Shown: positions 1 through 7,686 of the stretch, one piece after another
Layout of the letters: each line of letters starts with the position of its first letter
How positions within the stretch are numbered: position 1 is the stretch's first letter
Origin: JAWWBN01 sp033720955
Lineage (GTDB): Bacteria; Acidobacteriota; Thermoanaerobaculia; Multivoradales; JAHEKO01
Assembly: GCA_033720955.1 (NCBI GenBank)
Contig: JAWWBN010000173.1
Location: 1 to 8,160, forward strand
Direction of reading: 5' to 3'
DNA: 8,160 bases
Notes under the pieces: model-generated
Database searches by the model: none
What the model was told of the DNA's origin: nothing
Seen by the model: the letters and a program-made list of their open reading frames with translations, nothing else
Position numbers and translations under genes: made by a program

Positions 1-835
1 CGATCAGCCCCTGATCGTGGTAGAGCGCCAGCACCCAGTCGAACTCTCCGCCCCGAGCCCGGGCGAAGAGCGAGTCGGCGCTCTCCGGCCCGCGGGCGTC
101 CACGCCGCGGCGACGCGCCTCGGCGACGGCGGGCTCGATCCGATCGGCCTCCTCGCTGCCCAGCAGCCCGCCCTCGCCGGCATGGGGGTTGAGACCGGCG
201 ACCGCGATCCGGCCGCCCGCGTGGCGGTCCAGACAGAGGAGAGCGTCGAGAATGGGCCCGGTGGCGATCTCCCGCAGGGCCCGGGTCAGCGGCAGATGGG
301 TCGAGAGCAGCGCCACCTGCAGACCCGGAGCCAGGAACGCCATCAGGTAGTCGCGGCCATACCGCTCGAGCCCACAGGCCGCCGCCAGGTGGTCGGTGTG
401 GCCGCGGAAGCTCGGGTCGCAGTGGCGGGCGATCGACTCCTTGGAGACCGGAGCCGTCACCAGGGCGTCGACGACGCCCTCTCTCGCCAGGGCGATGCCG
501 GCGTCCAGGGCGGCCAGGGCGCCGGCGGCGTCGGCCGGCCCGGAGCGGCCCGGCTCCACCCGGCGCCGCCGCCCGACCGGGTCGAGCACCGGCACCCGGC
601 CGGCGGGCAGGGCGTCGAGCTCGGCCCGCGAGGGCGGACCGGAGAGGTAGACCAGCGGCGGCCGCTCGTCACCGTCGAGGCGAGCGACGACGCCCTCGAG
701 CGCCGCGCGCTCCCCCACCAGGAGCGGCCGGAGGGGACGGGACGGCGCCGCGCCCAGCATCCGGATCAGCAGCTCGGGGCCGACCCCCGCCGGATCGCCC
801 TGCGTGAACGCCAGGATCGGCGTCGCGGCGCTCAT
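1..835 (-). CDS. pdxA: 4-hydroxythreonine-4-phosphate dehydrogenase PdxA, C-terminus cut by the window edge
   Basis: PdxA oxidises 4-phosphohydroxy-L-threonine with NAD+ in the deoxyxylulose-phosphate-dependent route to pyridoxal 5'-phosphate; it is a cytosolic, metal-dependent dimer. The sequence starts at an ATG (MSAATPILAFTQGDPAGVGP), matching the family N-terminus GDPAGVGPE (residues 13-21). Visible family motifs are TAPVSK (127-132), the substrate loop GHTDH (145-149), STHLPL with His180, NPHAGEGG with His218, and YHDQGL with His273. By comparison with the E. coli enzyme, these three histidines are the metal ligands. The 278 visible codons compare with about 330 in the family, so roughly 50 C-terminal residues lie outside the window and no damage is seen. 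A Shine-Dalgarno AGGAG lies 9 nt before the ATG. It follows hfq after 55 nt on the same strand and is probably the last or a late gene of the ricT-hfq-pdxA unit. The identification is firm. Confidence 0.96.
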   Translation of the reverse strand, partial: MSAATPILAFTQGDPAGVGPELLIRMLGAAPSRPLRPLLVGERAALEGVVARLDGDERPPLVYLSGPPSRAELDALPAGRVPVLDPVGRRRRVEPGRSGPADAAGALAALDAGIALAREGVVDALVTAPVSKESIARHCDPSFRGHTDHLAAACGLERYGRDYLMAFLAPGLQVALLSTHLPLTRALREIATGPILDALLCLDRHAGGRIAVAGLNPHAGEGGLLGSEEADRIEPAVAEARRRGVDARGPESADSLFARARGGEFDWVLALYHDQGLI

Positions 836-863
836 CGCCGGCCTCTCCTCTCGTCGCTCCTTC

Positions 864-884
864 CGCCCGGACGCCACCCGGGCG
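864..884 (-). other. Perfect 7-bp GC hairpin between hfq and pdxA
   Basis: The arms CGCCCGG and CCGGGCG are perfectly complementary around a 7-nt loop, starting 6 nt after the hfq stop codon. No U-tract follows, so it is not a classical intrinsic terminator. It may stabilise the 3' end of the hfq message or partly attenuate transcription into pdxA. In such GC-rich DNA, chance formation is quite possible. Confidence 0.35.
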
Positions 885-890
885 CCCGCT

Positions 891-1220
891 TCACGCGCCG
901 GCGCGGCGACGCATCCGCTTCAGCTCGGCCTCTTTGTACATGAAGCGGATGTTGTGCTTGAGGATGAGGAGATTCGGCTCGTGCTGCCGATTCAGCTTGA
1001 TCGCGTTCTTGTCGTACCACTCGATCCAGCCGCGCAGCTCGTCGCCGTTCTCGAGGACCACCACCATGGGCGTCTTCGCCGCCATCTGCTTGAGGTAGTA
1101 GAACTCCTCGGCGTTCGTCTGCTCGGGCGGGGTCTGCTTGCGGCGCACGGAGCGTCCCGCGTCTTTCTTCATGTCGGAGAGGTCCGGGCGGATGAGTTTT
1201 CGGTTCGCCATGTTCGTCAT
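891..1220 (-). CDS. hfq: Hfq-like Sm-fold RNA chaperone with basic N-terminal tail
   Basis: Hfq proteins form hexameric rings that bind small RNAs and mRNAs and help them pair. This 109-residue protein has a lysine/arginine-rich tail (about residues 1-35, with KKDAGRSVRRK at 18-28). An N-terminal helix follows (TNAEEFYYLKQM, 35-46), then an Sm1 strand region (TPMVVVLENGDELRGWIEWYD, 50-70). The Sm2 segment LKHNIRFMYK (87-96) keeps the Lys-His pair (88-89) typical of bacterial Hfq. The tail is longer and the core more divergent than in proteobacterial Hfq; it resembles the Acidobacteria-type variant. The start at 1220 is chosen because its ATG overlaps the ricT stop as ATGA, indicating translational coupling. 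An ATG three codons later (1211) is the alternative. No strong Shine-Dalgarno precedes either, which suits re-initiation. The Sm/Hfq fold is clear, but whether it acts as a classical sRNA chaperone is inferred. Confidence 0.88.
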   Translation of the reverse strand: MTNMANRKLIRPDLSDMKKDAGRSVRRKQTPPEQTNAEEFYYLKQMAAKTPMVVVLENGDELRGWIEWYDKNAIKLNRQHEPNLLILKHNIRFMYKEAELKRMRRRAGA

Positions 1221-1942
1221 GCGGTAGCCCGTTGAGAGCCGCGGCGGCGCGGCTGCTGGTATTGATCGTCCTCGTACGCCAGACAGCAGAGCAGCCGGCC
1301 GCACTGGCCCGAGATCTTGGACGGATTGAGGCTCAGGTTCTGACGCTTGGCCATCTGGATCGAGATGGGGCGGAAGCCCTTGAGCCAGGTGGAGCAGCAG
1401 AGGGTCTCGCCGCAGACCCCGATGCCGCCCAGGAGGCCCGCCTCGTCCCGCGCGCCCACCTGCACCATCTTGAACCGCGCCGAGAAGCGCCGCGACAGAT
1501 CCTTGACCAGACGCCGGAAGTCGACCCTGCCCTCGGCGGTGAAGTAGACCCGCGCCGAGCGCGAGTCCAGCGAGAAATCGACTCGCGAGACCTTCATTCC
1601 CAGCTTGAGCTCGCGGGCGCGCTCCTGGCAGAAGAGCTTGGCCGCCACCTCGCGCTCGAGCTGACGGTCCCACGCCTTGCGGTCGTCGTCGCCCGCGGGC
1701 CGCAGGATCGGCCGGGCGCTCGACTTCTGGCACGGCTTGAAGACCGGCATGGGCGAGCGCTCCACCTTGCCGAAAGCGGGGCCGGCGTCCGTCTCGACGA
1801 TCACCTGATCCCCCTCGGCGAAGATCTTCCCGCGGGTCGCGCACAGGGTGAGGTTGGTCTCCTCGGCGAAGCGGACGCCGACGAAGTTGTCCTCGATGGC
1901 GGTCGAGCGCCCCTTGAAGCTGCAGCCTTGACAACCGGACAT
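1217..1942 (-). CDS. ricT: PSP1-domain iron-sulfur regulatory protein RicT (YaaT family)
   Basis: RicT/YaaT proteins carry a PSP1 C-terminal domain. In Bacillus subtilis RicT works with RicA and RicF in an Fe-S-containing complex that modulates RNase Y mRNA processing and influences sporulation, competence and biofilm formation. This 241-residue protein has the PSP1 core at about residues 80-165 (SRVDFSLDSRSARVYFTAEG within it). The family's cysteine-rich C-terminus follows: GGIGVCGETLCCSTW (172-186) and SGQCGRLLCCLAYE (211-224), giving Cys177, 182, 183, 214, 219 and 220. These are the likely cluster ligands. Extra cysteines occur at 4 and 7 (CQGC) and 34. The ATG at 1942 is preceded in frame by a TGA six codons or fewer upstream, which fixes the 5' limit. 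It is the first gene behind the strong promoter at 2064-2093 and overlaps hfq by 4 nt. No ricA or ricF is visible here, so the partner proteins and the exact role are unknown in this organism. Confidence 0.9.
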   Translation of the reverse strand: MSGCQGCSFKGRSTAIEDNFVGVRFAEETNLTLCATRGKIFAEGDQVIVETDAGPAFGKVERSPMPVFKPCQKSSARPILRPAGDDDRKAWDRQLEREVAAKLFCQERARELKLGMKVSRVDFSLDSRSARVYFTAEGRVDFRRLVKDLSRRFSARFKMVQVGARDEAGLLGGIGVCGETLCCSTWLKGFRPISIQMAKRQNLSLNPSKISGQCGRLLCCLAYEDDQYQQPRRRGSQRATA

Positions 1943-2057
1943 CTGGGTTCAACTCTCGCCCGGAGGACCGGGCTTTCGGTCGGAATGGTGGCCGGAATGG
2001 CCTCTGGAGCGACCTCCGTGCAGGATTCGCACCAACCGAGTGGGCTTCGCGTGTGCT
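1943..2057 (-). promoter_or_regulatory. Long 5' leader of the ricT-hfq-pdxA message
   Basis: The predicted transcription start (about 2057) leaves roughly 115 nt before the ricT ATG. The leader contains a direct repeat, CCATTCCG twice with a 12-nt period (plus-strand 1981-1988 and 1993-2000). Just before ricT there is a hairpin GCCCGG-TCCT-CCGGGC (1958-1973). An RNA segment CGGAGG (2013-2018) could pair instead with CCUCCG (1961-1966), which would open that hairpin. A regulatory role is inference; no known riboswitch class was recognised. Confidence 0.4.
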
Positions 2058-2063
2058 AGGCCC

Positions 2064-2093
2064 ATTATCCCCGGGCTCTCGCAACCCTGTCAA
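2064..2093 (-). promoter_or_regulatory. Sigma-70-type promoter for ricT-hfq-pdxA
   Basis: Reading the minus strand, TTGACA (2093-2088) is a perfect -35 box. It is followed after 18 bp by GATAAT (2069-2064), a five-of-six -10 match. The pair stands out as AT-rich in very GC-rich surroundings. It lies 38 nt beyond the purD stop, so it separates the ricT unit from the upstream ispH-purD genes. Confidence 0.78.
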
Positions 2094-2131
2094 CGTGTCC
2101 GGGGGGCGTCGGAATTCCCCGCCGGCGGTCT

Positions 2132-3418
2132 TCAGGGGGTCCCGAAGAGCCGCTCGAGCACCCGGCGGCCGATGTCCCGCCGCAGCATCTTGTTGGGCCA
2201 GCGGACGAGACGGCTGGCTTCATAGGCCGTGAGCAGGGCGCCGCGCAGGTCGGGCCCCAGGGCACAGACGTTCAGCACCCGCCCCCCGGCGCTGACGACC
2301 CGCCCGTCGCGCAGCGCCGTGCCGGCGTGGAAGATCTCCACCCCGGGCAGGGCGGACGCCTCCTCGAGCCCCTCGATCGGGTCGCCGTCGATCGGCTTGT
2401 CGGGGTAGCCGCGGCTGGCGAGGACCAGGCAGGCGGACGCCTCCTGCCGAAACTGCAGCCTCGGACGGTCGAAACGGCGCTCCGCCCCGGCCAGGAGAAC
2501 GGAGAGCAGGTCGTCTTCCAGCCGCAGCAACACGCTCTGCGCCTCCGGATCGCCCAGCCGCACGTTGAACTCCAGCACCTGCGGCCCCTCGGCGGTCAGC
2601 ATGAGCCCGGCGTACAGCACCCCCTCGAAGGGCTGGTTCTCCTGCGCCATGCCCTCGAGCGTCGGCAGGAGGACCCGGTCCAGCACCTCCGCCGCCTGCT
2701 CCGACCCCAGGACCCCCGACGGCGAGTGCGAGCCCATGCCGCCGGTGTTGGGACCCTGGTCGCCGTCGCCCACCCGCTTGTAGTCCTTGGCCGGGGCCAG
2801 CGGCAGCAGACGGCGACCGTCGGCGAGGGCGATCAGCGAGACCTCCTCGCCCTCGAGGCACTTCTCGACCAGCACCCGGCCGGCGGCCCCGCCGAAGCGG
2901 CGCTCCTCGAAGAAGACGCTCAGCGCCCTCTTCAGCTCGCGGCGGTCGCGAACGATCAGGACCCCCTTGCCCGCGGCCAGCCCGTCCGCTTTGAGCACCA
3001 CGGGAAGACCCAGGCTCCTCGCCGCCCGCTTCGCCTCCTTGGCGTTGTGCACCACCTGGAACGGGGCCGTGGGGATGCCGTGGCGGACCATGAACTCCTT
3101 GGCGAAGACCTTGCTCGACTCGAGCTGGGCGGCGTGCTGACTGGGCCCGAAGATCCGCAGCCCGCGCTCGCGAAACTCGTCCACGATGCCCAAGGCGAGG
3201 GGCAGCTCCGGGCCCACCACCGTCAGATCGATCTCCAGCTCCGCGGCGAGGTCGGCCAGACGCTGGACCTCGTCGGCCGCCACCGGCACGTTCCGGGCGA
3301 TCGCGGAGGTGCCCGGGTTGCCGGGGGCACAGTAGAGCTGGCCGAGGTCGGGGCTGCGGCGCAGCGCCCAGCAGAGGGCGTGCTCGCGGCCGCCGCCGCC
3401 GACGACCAGGACCTTCAC
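2132..3418 (-). CDS. purD: Phosphoribosylamine--glycine ligase (GAR synthetase) PurD
   Basis: PurD joins 5-phosphoribosylamine and glycine using ATP to form glycinamide ribonucleotide, the second step of de novo purine synthesis in the cytosol. The 428 residues are the usual length for the single-function bacterial enzyme. The N-terminal domain shows VLVVGGGGREHA (3-14) and the pocket APGNPGT (31-37). The ATP-grasp domain carries LKADGLAAGKGV (142-153), DQGPNTGGMG (220-229) and the family signature LEFNVRLGDPEAQ (282-294). The start is a GTG at 3418, preceded by GAGG eight nt upstream; that site overlaps the TGA-containing end of ispH, so translation of the two genes is probably linked. It lies 10 nt downstream of ispH. 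No convincing intrinsic terminator was found between its stop and the ricT promoter, so some read-through is possible. The identification is firm. Confidence 0.97.
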   Translation of the reverse strand: MKVLVVGGGGREHALCWALRRSPDLGQLYCAPGNPGTSAIARNVPVAADEVQRLADLAAELEIDLTVVGPELPLALGIVDEFRERGLRIFGPSQHAAQLESSKVFAKEFMVRHGIPTAPFQVVHNAKEAKRAARSLGLPVVLKADGLAAGKGVLIVRDRRELKRALSVFFEERRFGGAAGRVLVEKCLEGEEVSLIALADGRRLLPLAPAKDYKRVGDGDQGPNTGGMGSHSPSGVLGSEQAAEVLDRVLLPTLEGMAQENQPFEGVLYAGLMLTAEGPQVLEFNVRLGDPEAQSVLLRLEDDLLSVLLAGAERRFDRPRLQFRQEASACLVLASRGYPDKPIDGDPIEGLEEASALPGVEIFHAGTALRDGRVVSAGGRVLNVCALGPDLRGALLTAYEASRLVRWPNKMLRRDIGRRVLERLFGTP

Positions 3419-3428
3419 CGCGGCGGCC

Positions 3429-4307
3429 TCATGACGCCGGTCCGGCCAGGGCGGTCTCTCCGGCCATCCGGCGCACCGCCGCCTCGACCTCGTCGATCAT
3501 GTAGTCGGGGGTCGAGGCGCCGGCGGTGACGCCCACGGTCTCGACGCCCTCGAGCCACTCCGGCCGCAGCTCGCTGACGTCGTGGACCAGGCGGCTGGGC
3601 TTCTGCTCGCGGGCGATCTCCCACAGGTGGCGGGTGTTGGCGCTGTGGCGGCCGCCGATCACCAGGATCAGCTCCACCTCGGGGTCGGCGGCCAGCTCCC
3701 GCACCGCATCCTGGTTCTCCTTCGTCGCGTAGCAGACGGTGTCGGCCCGCGACACCTTGCGCGCCCTGGCCTCGATGGCCCGCACGACCTCCTCGTACTC
3801 CTCCGCGTTGAGGGTCGTCTGGTAGAGGACCTTCACCTCGGGCCAGCGGCTCCAGTCGATCGCGCGCACCTCCTCCACCGTGGAGAGGATCTCGTAGGTG
3901 GAGGGGTCGCGGTCGTGGGTGTAACCGATCACCTCGCGGTGCCGGGGGGAGCCGATGAAGACCAGGTGCGCCCCCGCCTCCACCGCGCGGTCGGCCTCCT
4001 CGTGCACGTCGTAGACGAAGGGACAGGTGGTGTCGAGCACCTTCAGTCCGCGCTCCTGGGCGCGCCGATGAAACGACGGCGGCACGCCGTGAGCGGAGAA
4101 GACGATGGTGCCCGCGGCGGCCTCCTCCAGGCCGTCCACGGTGGGCACGCCGAGCTCCTCCATCTCCTCGACCACCCGCTCGTTGTGGACCACCTGGCCG
4201 AGGATCGAGCCGTCGCGCCCGCCGAGCTGGACGAACTTCTTGACCTTCTCGTCGGCGACGCGGACACCGGCGCAGAAGCCGTACTTGCCGGCCCGCTTGA
4301 TCTTCAT
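3429..4307 (-). CDS. ispH: 4-hydroxy-3-methylbut-2-enyl diphosphate reductase IspH (LytB)
   Basis: IspH is a [4Fe-4S] enzyme that reduces HMBPP to isopentenyl and dimethylallyl diphosphate, the last step of the methylerythritol phosphate pathway. The 292-residue protein has the three cluster cysteines: Cys12 (GFCAG), Cys95 (TTCPFV) and Cys192 (TVCYATKENQ). Active-site residues of the family are also present: His41 (VVHNE), His73 (SAHGVPP), His123/Glu125 (RHREVIG), the LYQTT threonines (164-165), Ser222/Asn224 (HSANTRHL) and Ser265 (TAGASTPD). All expected catalytic positions are therefore intact. The ATG at 4307 aligns with the standard N-terminus. No Shine-Dalgarno precedes it, and a possible -10 box only 11 nt upstream suggests a very short leader. 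It is the first gene of an ispH-purD unit. A hairpin and a Kazal-domain remnant lie upstream on the same strand. Confidence 0.97.
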   Translation of the reverse strand: MKIKRAGKYGFCAGVRVADEKVKKFVQLGGRDGSILGQVVHNERVVEEMEELGVPTVDGLEEAAAGTIVFSAHGVPPSFHRRAQERGLKVLDTTCPFVYDVHEEADRAVEAGAHLVFIGSPRHREVIGYTHDRDPSTYEILSTVEEVRAIDWSRWPEVKVLYQTTLNAEEYEEVVRAIEARARKVSRADTVCYATKENQDAVRELAADPEVELILVIGGRHSANTRHLWEIAREQKPSRLVHDVSELRPEWLEGVETVGVTAGASTPDYMIDEVEAAVRRMAGETALAGPAS

Positions 4308-4318
4308 CGGCGACGTCG

Positions 4319-4327
4319 AGTCTAGCA
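4319..4327 (-). promoter_or_regulatory. Possible extended -10 box for ispH
   Basis: The minus strand reads TGC-TAGACT, ending 11 nt before the ispH ATG: a four-of-six -10 match with a TGn extension. No convincing -35 box is seen at the right distance. If real, transcription would start only about 4-5 nt before the ATG. Confidence 0.28.
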
Positions 4328-4330
4328 GGG

Positions 4331-4353
4331 CCGGGCGGGGCCTCCACGCCCGG
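4331..4353. repeat. Inverted repeat upstream of ispH
   Basis: Seven-base arms CCGGGCG and CGCCCGG flank a 9-nt loop. The arms match those of the hairpin at 864-884. It lies between the Kazal remnant and ispH and would overlap any ispH -35 region. There is no U-tract on either side, so it is not an obvious terminator. It could equally be a chance product of base composition. Confidence 0.35.
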
Positions 4354-4386
4354 CGGCCCGGCCGCGGAGCTCCCGGCGGCGCGCCG

Positions 4387-4620
4387 CTATCCGCCCCGCC
4401 GCGGGAGAAGCGGCTGCGAGGACGAGCACTCGCCGTCGTGGCTCTTCTGCACCCGCGCCGCCCGCCGCAGGCAGCCGTTGACGCAGGTCTCCCCGTCGCA
4501 GCTTGAGACCGGCTCGTACCGCTCTGTTCAGATCTCGGTACAGATCCCCGACAGGTCGGCCACCTGGCACTGGCCGGCCGGCAGCTCGCACGTCTGACCG
4601 ATCGGACCTGGCCGGCGGTC
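4387..4620 (-). pseudogene. Decayed Kazal-type protease-inhibitor domain protein
   Basis: Reading the minus strand from about 4599, one frame gives TCELPAGQCQVADLSGICTEI, a TGA (4530-4528), then TERYEPVSSCDGETCVNGC and RRAARVQKSHDGEC, ending at TAG (4389-4387). This matches the bacterial Kazal pattern I know, in which a CxLPxGxCxVAD segment precedes YxPVCGCDGxTYxNxC and VxxxHxGxC. Three features argue for decay. A TGA sits where a cysteine is expected (TGC to TGA is one change). The Cys of PVC is Ser (TCA), and the Tyr of TYxN is Cys. In addition, this frame has no start codon back to the TAG at 4683-4681, and no signal peptide is recognisable. Intact relatives are usually secreted and thought to inhibit serine proteases. 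The domain match is strong by eye, but no search was run. Confidence 0.62.
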
Positions 4621-4788
4621 GCTTGCGCGCCGAGCCGTCTTCCTGTCGGGAGCAGCGCGGGCCGTGCCAGCGGCCGTCCTCTATCCAGGTCGATCGCCCG
4701 CCTTCCGCCCGACCCCGATCCACCGCCGGACGTCCGAACAGCCCATTACGACGGGCACTTTCGCCCCGTCCACCCGCCGCCCCGGGGC
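4621..4788. other. Non-coding stretch with no recognised gene
   Basis: No reading frame here resembles a known protein. On the minus strand it is where the missing 5' part of the Kazal gene should lie. On the plus strand it is the upstream region of the sigma-54-type promoter, so activator sites would be expected here, but no convincing dyad was picked out among the many GC-rich palindromes. Confidence 0.4.
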
Positions 4789-4804
4789 TGGCACTCCCGT
4801 TGCT
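4789..4804 (+). promoter_or_regulatory. Sigma-54 (RpoN)-type -24/-12 promoter
   Basis: TGGCAC (4789-4794), a 5-bp spacer and TTGCT (4800-4804) reproduce the RpoN consensus TGGCACG-N4-TTGCW, with only the base after TGGCAC differing. The invariant GG and GC are separated by exactly 10 bp. A start near 4815 would leave a leader of about 30 nt containing the ribosome-binding site of the barrel gene. Such promoters need an enhancer-binding activator; none is encoded in this window. Confidence 0.7.
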
Positions 4805-4829
4805 CTCCCGGTGCGCGGGTGGGAGAACG

Positions 4830-4840
4830 AAGGAAGGAGA
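4830..4840 (+). promoter_or_regulatory. Ribosome-binding site of the beta-barrel gene
   Basis: AAGGAAGGAGA ends 5 nt before the ATG at 4846. This decides the start there over an in-frame upstream ATG at 4819, which would place charged residues ahead of the signal peptide. Confidence 0.8.
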
Positions 4841-5531
4841 CAGCCATGAGACCCGTGAGACTCTCGATCCTCGCAGCGGCCCTGGTCGCCGCGGTCGCCG
4901 CACCCGTGGCGGCGGCCTCCGCCGGCGGGCGCGGGCACTGGGGCGAGGAGCAGGCGCTCAGGCTCCGCCTCGGCGTCTTCGAGCCGCGCGGCGAGTCGCG
5001 CTACTGGGACGAGAAGGCCATCGACTTCACCAGCGACCCGGCGGAGTTCGACGGCCTGGACCTCGGCGTCGAGTACGTCCGCTTCCTCGGCAACCGGCTC
5101 GGCGTGGTGGCCGGGTCCAGCTACTTCTACAGCGGCGAGGTGACCCAGAACTACCGTTTCTTCGTGGACGAGCGGGGCGGCGAGATCCTCCACGACACCG
5201 AGCTCGAGCTGGCGCGGTTCCACCTGGGTCTGCTGCTCCACCTGTTCGGCCGGGACGCCGCCATCGAGCCCTACGTCGGCGGCGGCGTGGGCCTCACCCT
5301 GTGGAAGCTGCGCGAGGTGGGCGACTTCATCGATTTCGAGGGCGGCGACGAGATCTTCTTCGGCGACTTCCGTGACGAGGGCGCGGTCTTCGGCCACTAC
5401 CTCCAGGCGGGGGTCGAGGTGCCGGTGGCGCGGAACTGGTCGGTCTTCGCCGACGCCCGCTGGGAGCGCGCCGACGACACCCTGGGCGGCGACTTTCGCG
5501 GCCTGGGGGAGATCGACCTCTCCGGCAAGAC

Positions 5532-6902
<1,371 letters not shown>

Positions 6903-7554
6903 CGGCCGGGGTGAGGGAGGCCTGCTCGGCCAGCTCCGCCCGCTCCTCGACCCAGCCGGCGAACGCCTCGAGGCTCTCGGCGTCGATCCCGTGGGGGTCC
7001 TCGCGACGCGTCTCGATCCACTTCCGCATGGCGGTCAGGAGCTGGGAGGCGAGCTCGCGATCGCCGCGGAAGAGGGTCATGTAGGCCTCCTTGGCCTCCT
7101 CGATCCTGCCCAGACCCAGGTAGGCCTCGGCCCGGTACTCGATGGCGCGACCGTAGCGCGGCTCGATCTCGAGGGCGCGGTCGTAGGCCTCCAGCGACTC
7201 CTCGAACTCCCCCACCTTGCGCAGAGCGTAGCCGAGGCTGGCGTGCGCCTGGTAGAAGGCCGGGTCGTTCTGCACGGCCGCCTCGTAGGCCCGGATCGCC
7301 TTCCGGTACTCCTTCTCGATCTTCTTCTCGAGCTTCTCGGCGTCTCCCTCGCCCGCCGCGAGCGCCTCCTCGAGCTCCCAGGCCTTGTCGCGGTACTTGA
7401 GACCGCGGTCGTAGGACTCGCGCGCCGCCGCCTGCGGGTCCTGCGCGGTGACGCTGGAGGAGGAGGGGGCGCCGGCCGCCCACAGGGCACCCGCCGCGAG
7501 GACCGGCAGCGCGCCGGCGAGGGTCCATGTCCACAGCTTCTTTCTCATCTGGTG

Positions 7555-7560
7555 CTCCTT
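7555..7560 (-). promoter_or_regulatory. Strong ribosome-binding site of the TPR gene
   Basis: AAGGAG on the minus strand lies 6 nt before the ATG. It fixes the start and rules out the longer open frame that extends through it to about 7977. Confidence 0.85.
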
Positions 7561-7646
7561 GTCCCGTGAAGGCTCGGTCGAAGGTAGGTACGCTCCGACC
7601 GCCACGAGGTTCTCCGGGATCGGCTCGGCCCGCGGGTGCGAGACCC

Positions 7647-7674
7647 TTGCCAGCCGTCGCTTGGACGCTATCCT
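7647..7674 (+). promoter_or_regulatory. Possible sigma-70 promoter for trmH
   Basis: TTGCCA (7647-7652) and TATCCT (7669-7674) are 16 bp apart, five- and four-of-six matches. The start would fall near 7681, only about 6 nt before the favoured trmH ATG. No comparable promoter for the divergent TPR gene was found in the 128 bp between the two genes. Confidence 0.38.
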
Positions 7675-7686
7675 GACATGCGGATC

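Noticed and set aside
17..943. A 308-codon plus-strand open frame opposite pdxA
   Set aside because: The minus strand encodes PdxA with all metal-binding motifs; the plus-strand product is low-complexity and unrecognised.
2015..2040. A T-arm-like string on the minus strand (GGTGCGAATCC) suggesting a tRNA in the ricT leader
   Set aside because: No matching acceptor, anticodon or D arms could be drawn at the right spacing, and the segment lies inside the leader of a protein-coding unit.
1232..2059. A plus-strand frame opposite ricT, extending through its promoter
   Set aside because: It is antisense to a clear ricT gene and has no family resemblance or start signals.
2095..2131. A possible intrinsic terminator after purD
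   Set aside because: G and C runs can pair only across a large loop with mismatches, and no U-tract follows.
2327..3529. A 400-codon plus-strand open frame opposite purD
   Set aside because: It is an antisense shadow. purD on the other strand has full family motifs, and this frame has no recognisable domain or ribosome-binding site.
4331..4353. The shared arms CCGGGCG/CGCCCGG at 864-884 and 4331-4353 as a dispersed regulatory repeat
   Set aside because: Arms of seven G/C bases arise easily by chance at this base composition, and the loops and orientation differ.
4322..4903. A 193-codon minus-strand frame across the gap upstream of ispH
   Set aside because: Its product is arginine/glycine-rich and unrecognised, while a different frame of the same strand carries the Kazal motifs.
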